NCBI GenBank assembly: GCA_948474755.1
Contig: CAOLHI010000056.1
Coordinates: 868,001 to 932,000, forward strand
Source: Ctenosaura bakeri
Lineage: Eukaryota > Chordata > Lepidosauria > Squamata > Iguanidae
Length of the DNA stretch: 64,000 nucleotides
Direction: 5' to 3'
Shown: positions 52,611-63,199 of the stretch, in pieces
How the letters are laid out: each line of letters begins with the position of its first letter
How positions within the stretch are numbered: the stretch's first letter is position 1
Position numbers and translations under genes: made by a program
Notes under the pieces: model-generated
The model's input: only the letters and a program-made list of their open reading frames with translations
Told to the model about the DNA's origin: nothing
The model's database searches: none

Positions 52611-53453
52611 AAAATTAGATTCGTAAAAGTCCTAATTGTATGTTATCCCTACCTGTGCCACCAGTGGAGTACAGGTGGGCGAATCTTCTCCAATTTTTGC
52701 TCTGAAACCTACGTAAGCTATCCAAGGCCTTGCAATCAAGTCCCCAAAATATGCTTCTCACCTTGGGCATCTCTTTTAAAGTTCAGGCCAAAAGCCAGAG
52801 TGGATTGACCACCCCATGGACACTAGAAATGCTAGTGTTGGTTTTCTTGAAAAAGGAAGAATACTTGAAATCCAGCATCTCTCGTTCATAACGAAGGCTT
52901 TATACATCACCTCATCTTCCCTTTTGGTCCGTTAAGCATGTTTCGCTTGCAGCCTGCCTGGAGACCACACACAAGTAAAAATGGCAATGAAACAATTGCC
53001 CAATTCACAAATTAACACAAAGGTCAAAGCACTGGTTTAGGCCTGTGCAACTGACTAAAAACTATTCACTCCTTCTGCCACATGATCCAGGAGGCTCTGA
53101 GCTACCACAGCTGAGCTGCTTTAATCCCCCTTAATTTGAGTGCAGAGAAACTCACATGGGATGCTAAGAATATTTTGAGAGTATACTGTGCCCGTTTTGT
53201 TCTGTTCTGCTCCTGACCTGAGAGAATGATGTATATCTATAAAGATTCTTGGACCTGGCTGCAAGATTCAAGGGGGAATTAAAATGGAGGTTGCAGGGGG
53301 AGGGCTTCCACAGGACTTAGAAAGCTGATAGTCCATGAAGGCATAGTCCAGGACACACTAATTAGGACAGTAAAATAAAAAATAAATTTGAAAAAATGAA
53401 AAGTGAAAAATTGTGGTCAGAATTCATGTTTCCAGTTATGAAAGCATAACCTA
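52611..53453. other. No gene seen
   Basis: Unique sequence; the part 52730-52870 weakly resembles a LINE tail. Confidence 0.45.
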
Positions 53454-53530
53454 TGGCCATTTCTGCACTAGACTGTTATAGCGCTATTATTCCACTTGCA
53501 ACATCCGATGGAATCCTGGGGTTTGCAGTT
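53454..53530. mobile_element. Fold-back MITE left arm only
   Basis: GGCCATTTCTGCACTAG through CTTGCAACATCCG to TTTGCAGTT. Confidence 0.85.
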
Positions 53531-53680
53531 GAAACTCACAAATTCACAAATCTCTACATATTCACTGGTTTAAGAAATATGTAGGGGGAAAAAATATATC
53601 CTCAGTCCTACCTTACCAGGCAGCAGCTGCTGCAAGCAACAGAGGTCTGTGGATCAGGAAGCAGCTGACTGATGTTTCTA
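53531..53680. repeat. Unclassified dispersed repeat alpha, copy 3
   Basis: CATATTCACTGGTTTAAGAA and TTACCAGGCAGCAGCTGCTG, as in 31375-31480 and 59700. Confidence 0.6.
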
Positions 53681-53964
53681 CTCCACTCCCCAAGTGTACT
53701 TAGCCCTAAGCCAGTGTCCTCTAAATGTTTCCGCCTACATTTCCCGTGGTCTCCAATGACTGGCTGTGCTGGCCAGGGCTGGTGTGAATTGTAGACCAAA
53801 GCATCTGTAGTATGGTATTAAGTTGGGGAAAACAGACTTAAGGTACTTCCTCACTATCCAAAACTCTGACAATCAATACAAATGCAATGAAGGAGGGAAA
53901 TGAACTATCCAGAGCCTTGGGGAGAAAAAAAAAAACATTTTTCTTGGATTACAGTTCACAGAAT
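53681..53964. other. No gene seen; unnamed repeat at 53697-53810
   Basis: CCCGTGGTCTCCAATGACTG and GCTGGCCAGGGCTGGTG have the look of an old hAT fragment, unconfirmed. Confidence 0.4.
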
Positions 53965-54830
53965 ATCCCAATCTGTGTGTGGCCCTGCTGAGTAGAAAAT
54001 TATAGGAGCAATGGTCCAAAAAATAATAATAGGTGGTACTTATCTCTGGATAAACTGGCAAAGATGTACAATGCTTTAGATAATAAATGCTGGAAGTGTA
54101 AGTAAGACAAGGGAACATTCTACCGCATATGGTAGAATTGCTCCAAGGCAAAAAGGTATTGGAAAAATACACCTTCTGATAGAGAAAATCCTTGGCCTTC
54201 AGTTCCATAGGAAACATGAATTCTATCTGCTGGGTATGTTGGAGGAAGATATTGAGAAGAAATATGGGAAACTGCTATTCCACATGACAGTGGCAGTCAG
54301 AATTTAATATGCCAAATGCTGGAATCAAGCACACAACCTGGAAAATGATGATTGGCTGTTTAATTTATATTGTATGTCACTGATGGATAGGTTGACAAAT
54401 TTGATAAGAGCTGCAAATATGAGTAACTATGTTAGAACTAGGGACCCTTTTATCGCTTATTTAAGAGGTAGATGGGGAGACCTAGCAATAGTTAGTCTTG
54501 TAGATTAGATTTGAGCATGTAATTGAAGTTGAGTAATTTGAAACTGGATAAATAGAGTAGTTTACATAATATTAATTTGTCACTGTTGATTTTTGTTACT
54601 GAATATAAGTGAATCACATAGTGATTTGATGCTCAAACAAGGAAATCGAACTGTAAGAGTTATTTATATACAAAAATGAGATCTGGTGAATCTGATAATG
54701 GAAAGAATAATATAATGGAAACGTGATGAGAAATTAGCGTATGTTAGGGAAAGTATGATGTTAATGTATTGAATGGACGTATAAACAAGGTATATGTGTC
54801 TATTTGCTTAACTTTTATGTTTTAATGCAT
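53965..54830 (+). mobile_element. L1 LINE ORF2 end and 3' region
   Basis: Frames near 54030-54190 read LAKMYNALDNKCWKCK and GTFYRIWWNCSKAKRYW, the cysteine/tryptophan-rich L1 ORF2 C-terminus, with stops and frameshifts. A long AT-rich 3' region follows. Confidence 0.85.
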
Positions 54831-54837
54831 TAAAATT

Positions 54838-54905
54838 AAAAAAATTAATCATCATCATCATCATCCCAAGCTCTGCATAAAAGTGCCAAACTAAGGAGAT
54901 TGCAA

Positions 54906-54952
<47 letters not shown>
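54838..54952. repeat. (ATC)n and (AAT)n microsatellites
   Basis: ATC units at 54847-54866 and about 15 AAT units at 54907-54952. The Tyr- and Asn-run frames here are artefacts. Confidence 0.95.
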
Positions 54953-54999
54953 GCTAGAACAGCAGAATTCATGCAAAAAAGAAAATATAGCCAGAATTC

Positions 55000-55255
55000 T
55001 GCTGTTGACTCACGCATGCACAGCTTCCCCTATGGAAGCAGATGGACATTTTTCTCCAATGCAGAATGTGCATATTCAGTTCAAGATTGTGGAAACAGAG
55101 TTGTATAGACCATGCCATTGCTTATTCATTGTACTTCAGTTGTACAACATCATAATTCACTCATGAGAGGGGTATGTGGAATCATCATGTAACTGTGGGT
55201 GGCATCCTTTTTGTGACATATGCAGCCCTAAGTCCACGTTACATATGTGTGCGTC
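55000..55255. repeat. Unclassified dispersed repeat beta
   Basis: TTCAGTTCAAGATTGTGGAA, TGTGGGTGGCATCCTTTTTG and TGACATATGCAGCC. Confidence 0.5.
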
Positions 55256-55263
55256 CTATCTGA

Positions 55264-55665
55264 GGCCCTTTTCGCACGGCATTTTCCATGCAAGAGGGCC
55301 CCTCAAGCATTGCTCACATGTGAGGAGTGGTCAACATGATGCACTCACATTTGCACGACACTCCAGGGCCTGGCAGGCACCGCTCACACACTTTTTCATT
55401 TTTGGCTTTAAGCTGAAAATGGTGTGCCATTGCACATCACTCCGGGGCCCCGCACGCACTTACCATGTGAGTACAGCCTCGGGAGCTGGGCTGGCCACGC
55501 TTCCTGTCTCAGTGCAGCCTGGGAAGGTCCCAGGCTGCACTGCAAAGGAAGAGGCGGGGCTCTCACACGAGTTGAAGAAACCCAGACACGAGGGCCTATC
55601 ACAAGAGGCTGTTCACGCGAGCACCGCACCCCAGCACCGAGAAAAGGGGAGTTGCGGAAAGGGTC
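55264..55665. mobile_element. CpG-rich MITE, copy 7, diverged
   Basis: Starts GGCCCTTTTCGCACGGC, ends GTTGCGGAAAGGGTC, target duplication TGA (55261-55263, 55666-55668). The outer hairpin stem is ATGTGAG/CTCACAT instead of GTGGGAG/CTCCCAC, still paired. Confidence 0.9.
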
Positions 55666-55989
55666 TGAGTCATTGCAAAGGTTGGTATTCTCTTCCACTT
55701 ACCACAACAATCAAAGCCCCCACCCGAGGCACCAATGCACTGCAAGAACCATCCCCCAAAAAACATTTTATTCCTAGTGGAAAGCAGAAGGGATGGGAGA
55801 AGCTATGTTCCCATAGCCAAATGCAGAATGATGCCATCTTCCACTGAGACCTTTAGAGGACCCCAGTGGATCTCAGCATCTGGTATCATAGCCAGATGCT
55901 TCTCCAGTTCCTCCAACTTGCAGTGGTGAGCACTAGGCCTGGTGATAGGGGATCTACATGTACAATGCTTTAAGCTGGTGGGAACATGT
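55666..55989. other. No gene seen
   Basis: Contains the minor repeat shared with 40250-40350. The 223-codon frame at 55176-55847 crosses the MITE and has no domain. Confidence 0.45.
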
Positions 55990-56130
55990 AGAATCATGGA
56001 ATGGTAGAGTTGGAAGAGACCATGGGACCATTGAATCCAAGTCCCTGCCATGCAGAAATATACGATCAAAGCATTCCTGACAGATGGCCATCCAGCCTCA
56101 GATTAAAAACCTCCAAAGAAGGAGACCTAA
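55990..56130 (-). mobile_element. CR1 LINE 3' terminus
   Basis: AGAATCATGGAATGGTAGAG...GATGGCCATCCAGCCTC, reverse of the CR1 end. Confidence 0.85.
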
Positions 56131-56465
56131 CAGGGCTTTCTCTGTAGCAGCACCTGGACTTTGGAACCTCTGACCCAAGGAAATTAGACTTGACCCATTT
56201 CTTATAGGCTTCTGATGGGTAGCCAAAATAACGCTGTTCACATTCAGTGTTGGAAATGACTGTTTTAACTGTTTCAATACTGGCTTCTAGGATTGTTTTA
56301 GACTGCTGCTTTAGAAGTTTTTAAAGAGTATTTTAATGTGTTTTTAAATTGCTTTTATCTCTGTTATTGTTTTGATTGGTTTCTATTTGTTCATCACCTC
56401 AGGAGCCCTTGTGGGCTGGGAAGCGATAAAGAAATACTTTAAACAAATACAATAAACAAGCTACA
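56131..56465 (+). mobile_element. L2-like LINE 3' end
   Basis: AGGGCTTTCTCTGTAGCAGC, then TGGACTTTGGAACCTCTG (an LWNxLP-type end), and a tail of GGAAGCGATAAAGAAATAC. Confidence 0.7.
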
Positions 56466-56940
56466 CTCAACCATGTAGGCACTTCGCTTGTGAGAGTAAA
56501 GTGTAAATTTATAAGGAGTAAATCACGCTCTTGATATAGGATCTCAGCCTACGCCTAGTTTCAAATTATGAAAGCCAAAGCAGAGCTAGGAAATAACCCA
56601 CTTTTTCTAATAAGCTGCTTTCGGTAAATAAGTGCTTTGTGTGATAATGGCAATGGCAGTAATTCACTACTTTACAGTGTTGCAGAAACAGATTGTATGC
56701 CTGTTAGGCATTACTAGGGTTGTGTTTTAATTCATTCTGAGCAATTAGAGGTGGAAAAGGATGGATCACATGGGTGAGTGTCTCATGCCACAGCTAGGGA
56801 GGTTTGCTTGGTAAAGATCTGGATACTATTGTCAGTCCCAACTGGAGTAGATCTATTTTATCAATTTACCAATGTGTTAATTCACCATTCAAGAATCAGT
56901 TTGGTGAGACTCCTCTAGTTGGGACTAAGCAATAGGATCC
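56466..56940. other. No gene seen
   Basis: Unrecognised. Confidence 0.45.
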
Positions 56941-56941
56941 A

Positions 56942-57341
56942 GACCATTTTCGCACCTTACCTTTTCACGCTGCTGGGGTGCGGGGCTCGCACGAGCAGCC
57001 TCCAGAGAGAGGCTCTTGCTTCCTTGCTCCTTCGGCTCTGCACGAGCTTCCTGCTCGCACAAGAGCCCCGCTTCTTCCTTCCCAGCCTGCACTGGATGGG
57101 AAGTGTGACTGGCCCGGCTCCTGAGGCTCTGCATGCAAGGTAAGTGAGTGCGGGGCCCCGGAGTGATGCTCAACCGTGCAGCATTTTCGGCTTCAAGCAA
57201 AAAATGAAAAAAAATGCTTGCGCAGTCCGCGTCAGACCCCTGAGCATCACGCAAATGTGAGTGCATTATGTGGACGGCTCCTCACATGTGCCTGACACTG
57301 AAGAGACCCTTTCGCATCAGAAATGCCATGCGAAAAGGGCC
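56942..57341. mobile_element. CpG-rich MITE, copy 8, diverged
   Basis: Starts GACCATTTTCGCACC, ends ATGCGAAAAGGGCC, target duplication CCA (56939-56941, 57342-57344). Reverse orientation to copy 7 and same subfamily (AGTGCATTATGTGGACGG, CTCACATGTG). Confidence 0.92.
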
Positions 57342-58544
57342 CCAGACTGATGTCTTTTGCATTTTTCTCTGAATGTCCAAGTTGCAATAACTGAATTGTC
57401 CACTTGGGGGAACCAGGAAGCATTTTTTGATATGGCAGAAGGCTAAGAATAATGTGACTAACAAACAATTTAGCCAGTTACCTTTTTGACCTGTTGGGTG
57501 ATCAGAGGAATAAGGAAAGTAACTAGCTCTTCTTTAACATTGCAATTATAAACTCTGAGCCAGAGGTACAGGTCTGTGTCCATCTTTATTAAAAGGCTCA
57601 TCAAAGCTGTCAACTTTGTATTTTTGTTTTCCCATCAGTAGCCTTGCTAATCACCCACGGAGATGTTCGGATATTAAGCAAACCGCAGGAGGCTTCTGAT
57701 ATTGTTCCCCTTATGCCAAAGAAGCCTATTGGGCACCAAAGGAGCAAATTACCAATAAAAATGGGAGAGAAAGAGAGGGAACAATGAACAGGCTAGAATA
57801 GAAGTTCAAACAAAGTATGCCTTTCAGTTCACAAAATCCGCCTGCATGCAAAATTTTCCTGAAAATTAGACATCTTACGCTCGATTACATCCTCCTTCTT
57901 GAGCTCAAGGAGTCGCTCCGGCATTTTCATTAAACGTGGAGTATTTGGGGGGATGATAACGATAATTAATATAGCAAAGCCACTTAACATGCAGATAATA
58001 AAGTATATGAAGCATTCCTTCGAAAACTGTGACCCTCACCGCAGGAGATGAACTTGCTATTTTTGACAACATAATGAAAAATCTTTTTTCCTCTCCCGCC
58101 ACCCCCCCACCTCCCCTTTAGGCGACTCGAGCAGTTCCTAAGTCCGTATCAAGATCTGGCTGGTATGCTCACAAGTGCACATGCAAATCAGGACTGGGGG
58201 CAGGGAGAAAAGCATTATGATAATACCCAAGGGGAGCAATGTTGAAAAATCAGCATTGGACCATCAGAACCTTTGCCCAGCAAGTATGACCACCAAGGAG
58301 CCTTCTCAGATTCCAATTTGGACTCAGATTATAAGAAAAGAGATTTCACCTAAACTGGAATCCTGGGCAACTGGGGAAGGGCAGAGGCAGCATTAGCCAT
58401 CCAGGAGACCTTGGCATCCTGCCCACCATACCTGATTCTGAGGGGGGGGAGTTTTGTCCCCAAATGCCCCCCTTCTAGGTGATGTAAGGGGTCATTTTCA
58501 CCATGTTTTGGGGTCTTTTTAACAATAGGAAGTGAATGGAAGTC
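57342..58544. promoter_or_regulatory. Unique stretch, candidate conserved block 57640-58060
   Basis: No repeats. GATAACGATAATTAATATAG, GTAGCCTTGCTAATCACCC and AGCAAATTACCAATAAAAAT are enhancer-like, homeodomain-type sequences. No coding frame. Confidence 0.3.
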
Positions 58545-58900
58545 ACTTCCTAGTTGTTGCTGTTGTTGTGTGTCTTCAATTTATTTCTGACTTATGATCC
58601 TAAGAGGAACTTATGGTGGGAATTTATGGGGCTGAGAGTGTGTGATGTGCCCAAGATCACCTAGTGGGTTTCTATGGCCAAGTGGGGAATCGAACCCTCG
58701 TCTCCAGAGTCGTAGGCCATTTCCACACTGTACTGTTATAGCACTATGATTCCACTTTCAACTTCCTATGGAATCCTGGGATTTGCAAACCCCAGAATTC
58801 CATAGGATGTTGAAAGTGGAATAATCACGCTATAATAGCCTAGTGCGGAAATGTCCATAGTCTAATATTCAGACTACTACACCATGCTCACTCTCTTCTT
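58545..58900 (-). mobile_element. Sauria-type SINE, split by a fold-back MITE
   Basis: TTGTTGTGTGTCTTCAATTT, GTTTCTATGGCCAAGTGGGG and GAATCGAACCCTCGTCTCC before the MITE; TAGTCTAATATTCAGACTAC after it. Confidence 0.9.
58715..58856. mobile_element. Fold-back MITE, short form
   Basis: Ends GGCCATTTCCACACTGTAC and GTGCGGAAATGTCC. Flanks GTA and ATA; the SINE consensus across the site supports a 3-bp duplication. Confidence 0.92.
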
Positions 58901-59224
58901 GTACATTACCTGTCTCAACAAAAAAGCCTTTTCTAGATCTAATTTGTCCCAGGCAGGGCCCAAAGTGTGGTGGAAATGTCTCCCATACCCCGAAGAGTGG
59001 ATTTCAAGGCAAAACAATTTTTAAAAAACACTCAGCATTTATTTTTTATTTATTTTTATCCCTGGGAAGTTCCAGGGGAGTTCCAAACATTGTAGAAATG
59101 CCATCCGTGCCCCCAAGAGGGCATTTTGAGGCTTTTTTCTAAATAAAAATAATATGATCCAAGAGGGTCTCTGAGGGACACAAAAACAATACTGCAGTTG
59201 CATGCAGCTATGGGCTGCTCTGTG
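58901..59224. other. No gene seen
   Basis: CCCCGAAGAGTGGATTTC and CCCCCAAGAGGGCATTTTGA show an internal duplication also hinted at near 15820; unclassified. Confidence 0.4.
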
Positions 59225-59347
59225 CTCAACCCTGACTCGGGCATTAGGAAGAACTTCTTTCCTATAAGACAGTGGAATAAACAGCATGAGAGGATGGTTG
59301 AAGGTCTTGAAACAGCGGATGGAAGGCCACCGTTCGGGAATTGCTTA
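59225..59347 (+). mobile_element. CR1/L2-like LINE fragment
   Basis: CATTAGGAAGAACTTCTTTC and TTGAAACAGCGGATGGAAGG give RKNFF and LKQRMEGH, the LINE C-terminal pattern. Confidence 0.65.
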
Positions 59348-59495
59348 GGCCATTTCCGCACTAACCTGTTATAGTGCTATTATTCCACTTTCAACGTCCA
59401 TGGAATCCTGGGGTTTGCAGTTTAGGGAGGGGAATTTAGAATTCTCAGTCAGAGAGCTCTTTGGCCTCAGTAAATTACCAGCCCCAGAGAGTCTG
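59348..59495. mobile_element. Fold-back MITE, long form, right end lost
   Basis: GGCCATTTCCGCACTAAC through GAATTCTCAGTCAGAGAGC to CCAGCCCCAGAG. Confidence 0.85.
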
Positions 59496-59506
59496 AGACC
59501 ATTTCT

Positions 59507-59647
59507 GCACTAGACTGTTATAGTGCTATTATTCCACTTTCAACATCTTATGGAATCCTGAGGCTTCCCTAAACTGCAAACCCCAGGATTCCATAGGATG
59601 TTGAAAATGGAATAATAGCACTATGGCAGTTTAGTATGGAAATGGCC
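59507..59647. mobile_element. Fold-back MITE, short form
   Basis: GACCATTTCTGCACTAG to GTATGGAAATGGCC, flanks TGA/ACA. Confidence 0.87.
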
Positions 59648-59649
59648 AC

Positions 59650-59934
59650 ATTCACAGGCCTTCTGTATTCATAACTGCGGCACTGTTGTCACAATCCTGC
59701 CTTACCAGGCAGCAGCTCCTGAGAGCTACCAAGCTCTGTTCTCCTATCAATCAGGACTCAGCATACTGATATTTCTGGTCTCCTCCTGAGAGTGACTCTG
59801 GTATGAGGACAAATTGCAACAGAGATCCTTCTTCTGATTATAGCGGCCTGGAGATGGCTAGAAGGGAAAGAGGTGGAAAGGTCAATATGTCGCACCCTAG
59901 TTGACAGGTGAACATGTTACTAGGCCATACACTC
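59650..59934. repeat. Unclassified dispersed repeat alpha, copy 4 (left part)
   Basis: CCTTACCAGGCAGCAGCTCC, CGCACCCTAGTTGACAGGTG; it resumes at about 60771 with ACAGACC and AGTGGCTG. Confidence 0.6.
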
Positions 59935-60770
59935 CCACATTTTGATATGTTTAACTGGCACAAAAATAAATTATACACCCTTATGGTTGGAAAGGCCATG
60001 TGGAATGGGAGACTGGCTGGGAATAAGTCAGAGATGACCCCCAGCATGGCCAGGTTATGAGAATTAGCCAAGAAAGGCTGACTTAATGGCTCTGGGCTAA
60101 TCCTATTAACTGCCTACCTCAAAAAACAATAAGGTGCCCAGGTGCAGAGGCAAGGACCCCTGCCGTGTGCATATCCTACTGAAGCCTGGCCCAGAAACTC
60201 CATTCAACCAAGACATTGAAAGAATCAGTCCATTCCAGATCCCTTTTGTTTTCTCTGCCAGAAAGCAATTAACTCACATTCCTTCAGGGAGAGAAACAGA
60301 GTATATAAACCTTTGATTTTGAGAAGTCAGATGCAGTCAGATGAAATGCTGGACCTCACTATGTCACCCTGAATCCTGATCTAGTCTGCCCTTAGACACA
60401 AGTCTAAGCCACATTTCAACTTCTTCACTGCTCTTCTGGACTGATAATTATAACTCCAAAGCCTCAGCTTCTCTATCCATAAGTTTTCCTCCCTTTATCC
60501 TTCAGTTAGCTCTTGTGTGAATGTGGGAATGTGTTATCTTGTGTGCATGCATGATGAATTCCCCTCAATAAAAGACATTTTTAGCTTACTTTTAAATCTA
60601 TGGCTGGTTCTTTTCCTGCGTGAGCCCATAAACATTCGTAGAAAGGTCTCGCTAAGTTGCATCCCTCTGGTTAGCCTCTTGATTTTTGAGCTAATTCATT
60701 CCTCACTTTTGGAAGGAGGCATTGACATTGTGGGGTGGCCCTTGTAGCACCTATTTTGGGGTAATAAACA
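59935..60770 (+). mobile_element. Probable retroviral-type solo LTR inserted in repeat alpha
   Basis: About 830 bp separates two parts of repeat alpha. It starts TGTTACTAGG. TATATAAA (60302) and AATAAA (60567), about 265 bp apart, form an LTR-like promoter and polyadenylation pair. Flanks GAACA/AAACA match at 4 of 5, but a canonical CA end next to them is not clear. No gag, pol or env sequence is present. Confidence 0.6.
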
Positions 60771-61059
60771 GACCTTCATCATTTGGAGTGGCTGTGTCTG
60801 GTAAAGCAGGATGGGGTGGGGCTTTGGCCAAGAAATGTAACTCAGTAGCTGATCTAGGATCCCCGTCTTTGGATCCAACACTGCAGCTCTGAACACAATT
60901 CCGTGATGGGATCAATCCTCAGTCTAGTGTTCTCCTCCTTCAAAGTATCAGGTGTACTATTTACCTGTTGCTTTGCTTAGTGCTTTATGCCATCCTCATA
61001 AGAGCAGTTAACAATCTATGTAAAAATGCATAATTAAAACCCAAAATTACTACTATTAT
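60771..61059. other. Repeat alpha remainder (to about 60855), then no gene seen
   Basis: ACAGACC...GGAGTGGCTG and the GGGG-rich block follow the order of repeat alpha at 31645-31710. Confidence 0.45.
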
Positions 61060-61270
61060 ACTACACCCTTATACTGAACACCAACCACTATGCTCCATAC
61101 CAGTGCAGTACAATGTATATGTTCAATGTGCATGGCTGGTAGATCAATATGCAATCTAATGCATGATGCACAGAAGCAATGCATAGAAACAGCACACCTT
61201 TGCATGATCCTCTGTGTACTTTAATGCACTAAAACAGGCACAGCAGCCCCACATGGGCAACTCAGTTTAT
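61060..61270. repeat. Unclassified dispersed repeat beta
   Basis: AATCTAATGCATGATGCACA and CCCACATGGGCAACTC (compare CTACATGGGCAACTCC at 48109). Confidence 0.45.
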
Positions 61271-61374
61271 GCTGTTAAACTATCTAGTTCTTCACTTTCT
61301 CAATATTTGTTTTACATGGGGTTATGGCAGAGAAATGCAAGAAACATGGGATTGGAGAATAACCCTTACGAAAC

Positions 61375-62606
61375 AGAGGAAAAGAGTGGGAGGAAGGAGG
61401 AGGAGGGTCAAGAAGAAAGAGAAGGAGATGGAAGGAGGAGGAGGAGGAGGAGAGGAAGAAGAAGGAGGAGAAGGAGAAGGAGAGGAACAAGGGGGGAAGA
61501 ATAAGAAGAGGAAGAGGAAGAAGAAGAGGAAGAGGGGAAGAAGAAGAAGAAGAAAAGGAGAAGGGGGAGAGGAAGAGGAAGAAAAAGAAGAAGAGGAAGA
61601 AGAGGAGGAGGAGGGGGAAGAAGAAGAGGAAGAACAAGAAGAAGAGGGGGAAGAAGAAGAAGAAGAAGAGGAGGAGGAGGAGGGGAAAGGAAGAAAAAGA
61701 AGAAGAGGAAGAAGAGGAGGAGGAGGGGGAAGAAGAAGAAGAGGAAGAAGAGGAGGAGGAGGGGGAAGAAGAAGAGGAAGAACAAGAAGAAGAGGGGGAA
61801 GAAGAAGAAGAAGAAGAAGAAGAAGAAGAAGAAGAAGAAGAAGAAGAAGAAGGAAGAAGAGGAGGAGGAGGAGAGGGGGGGAGGGGAGGGGGAGAGGAAG
61901 AAAAAGAAGACGAGGAAAAGGAGAGGAGGAGGAGGGGGAAGAAGAAGAGGAGGAGGAAGAAGGAGAAGAGGAAGAAGATGAGGAAGAGGAAGTAAAAGAA
62001 GAAGAGTAATAAAAGGAGGAGGAGGAGGAGGGGCAAGAAGAAGAAGAGGAGGAGGAGGGGATGAAGAAGAAGAAGAAAAGGAAAAAGAAGAAGAAGAGGA
62101 TGAAGAGGAGGAAGAAAAAGAAGAATAACAAGAGGAGAAGTAGGGGAAAGAAGAAGAGGAAGAGGAAGAAGAAGAAGAGGGGAAGAAGAAGAAGAGGAGG
62201 AGGAGGAGGAAGAAGGAGAAGAGGAACAAGATGAGGGAAAGGAAGTAAAAGAAGAAGAGTAATAAGAGGAGGAGGAGGAGGGGCAAGAAGAAGAAGAGGA
62301 GGAGGGGGATGAAGAAGAAGAACAGGAAGAAGAAGAAGAAGAGGAGGAGGAGGAGGGGGGATGAAGAAGAAGAACAGGAAGAAGAAGAAGAAGAAGAAGA
62401 AGAAGAAGAAGAAGAAGAGAGAGGAGGAAGAAGAGGAGGAGGAGGAGGAGGAGGAGGAGGAGGAGGAGGAGGAGGAGGGGGGATGAAGAAAAGAAGAAGA
62501 AGAAGAAGAAGAAGAAGAAGAAGAAGAAGAGGAGGAGGAGGAGGAGGAGGAGGAGGAGGAGGAGGGGGAGGAGGGGGAGGAGGGGGAGGAGGGGGGAGAG
62601 GAGCAG
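61375..62606. repeat. 1.2-kb polypurine (GAA/GGA)n tract
   Basis: Almost entirely A and G on the plus strand with rare C or T. Blocks are duplicated at larger scale: the GGAAGTAAAAGAAGAAGAG block at 61989 recurs about 253 bp later at 62242; GGATGAAGAAGAAGAACAGG recurs at about 49 bp near 62308 and 62357. It ends in G-rich GGGGGAGGA repeats. Frames of up to 469 codons are artefacts. Confidence 0.97.
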
Positions 62607-62660
62607 TAGTAACAACAACAGCAACAATAACAACAATGACAGGAGGAGGAGGAGAAGGAA
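62607..62660. repeat. (CAA)n-like microsatellite
   Basis: AACAACAACAGCAACAATAA and GGAGGAGGAGAAGG at the border of the purine tract. Confidence 0.85.
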
Positions 62661-63199
62661 AAGGAGGAATAACACTGTCAACCCTTCTTGCACATATCAC
62701 CCTGCAGCGCAGAAGGCATTCCGGTATGTTTATCTGTTTGCATGAGCTCTGGGCCACCTGAACTGTTCTTTTCCACAGCGGCTGCGGGAACGGTGTGAAA
62801 GGTATTTCTTTAATCTCACAACGGCAACTGAGCAGGGGTTTTGAAGGACACCTATTAAGTCTCTCAGTGATACAGCCGTCCGAGAATGGAAGGTCAGGCG
62901 GTTTGACTCTTTCCAGAAGCCCTTGAACAATGCAATTATTCAGGAAGGAAATTTCAAATTATTTTCATTAGACTTCTGTTTTTCCAATCTAACCAATGTG
63001 ATTAATTAGGGATTAAAATATTTACACTGCACATGCTGCCTTGGCACAGCGCTAGAATATTTAAGCATTCTTCTAAAAGGGTCAGCTATTTTCCAGGCCT
63101 TCTGTTTGGGAAAAAAAGAGAGAGAGAGCTGTTAATTTCTATGGGGTGAAAGGAGGCACTTGTGGATGTATATATAAGCTGAGCTTTAGAAGAATCTTA
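62661..63199. promoter_or_regulatory. Candidate conserved non-coding block
   Basis: Unique sequence with CAATGCAATTATTCAGG, CAAATTATTTTCATTAGAC and GTGATTAATTAGGG, typical homeodomain sites. No open frame with a domain. Confidence 0.3.

Noticed and set aside
55176..55847. 223-codon plus frame
   Set aside because: It runs through repeat beta, a diverged MITE and unrelated sequence.
61284..62757. Open frames of 449, 469, 269 and 246 codons
   Set aside because: All lie in the (GAA/GGA)n tract or its complement and translate to Glu/Arg/Gly or Leu/Ser/Pro runs. Stop-free length is a consequence of the purine bias.
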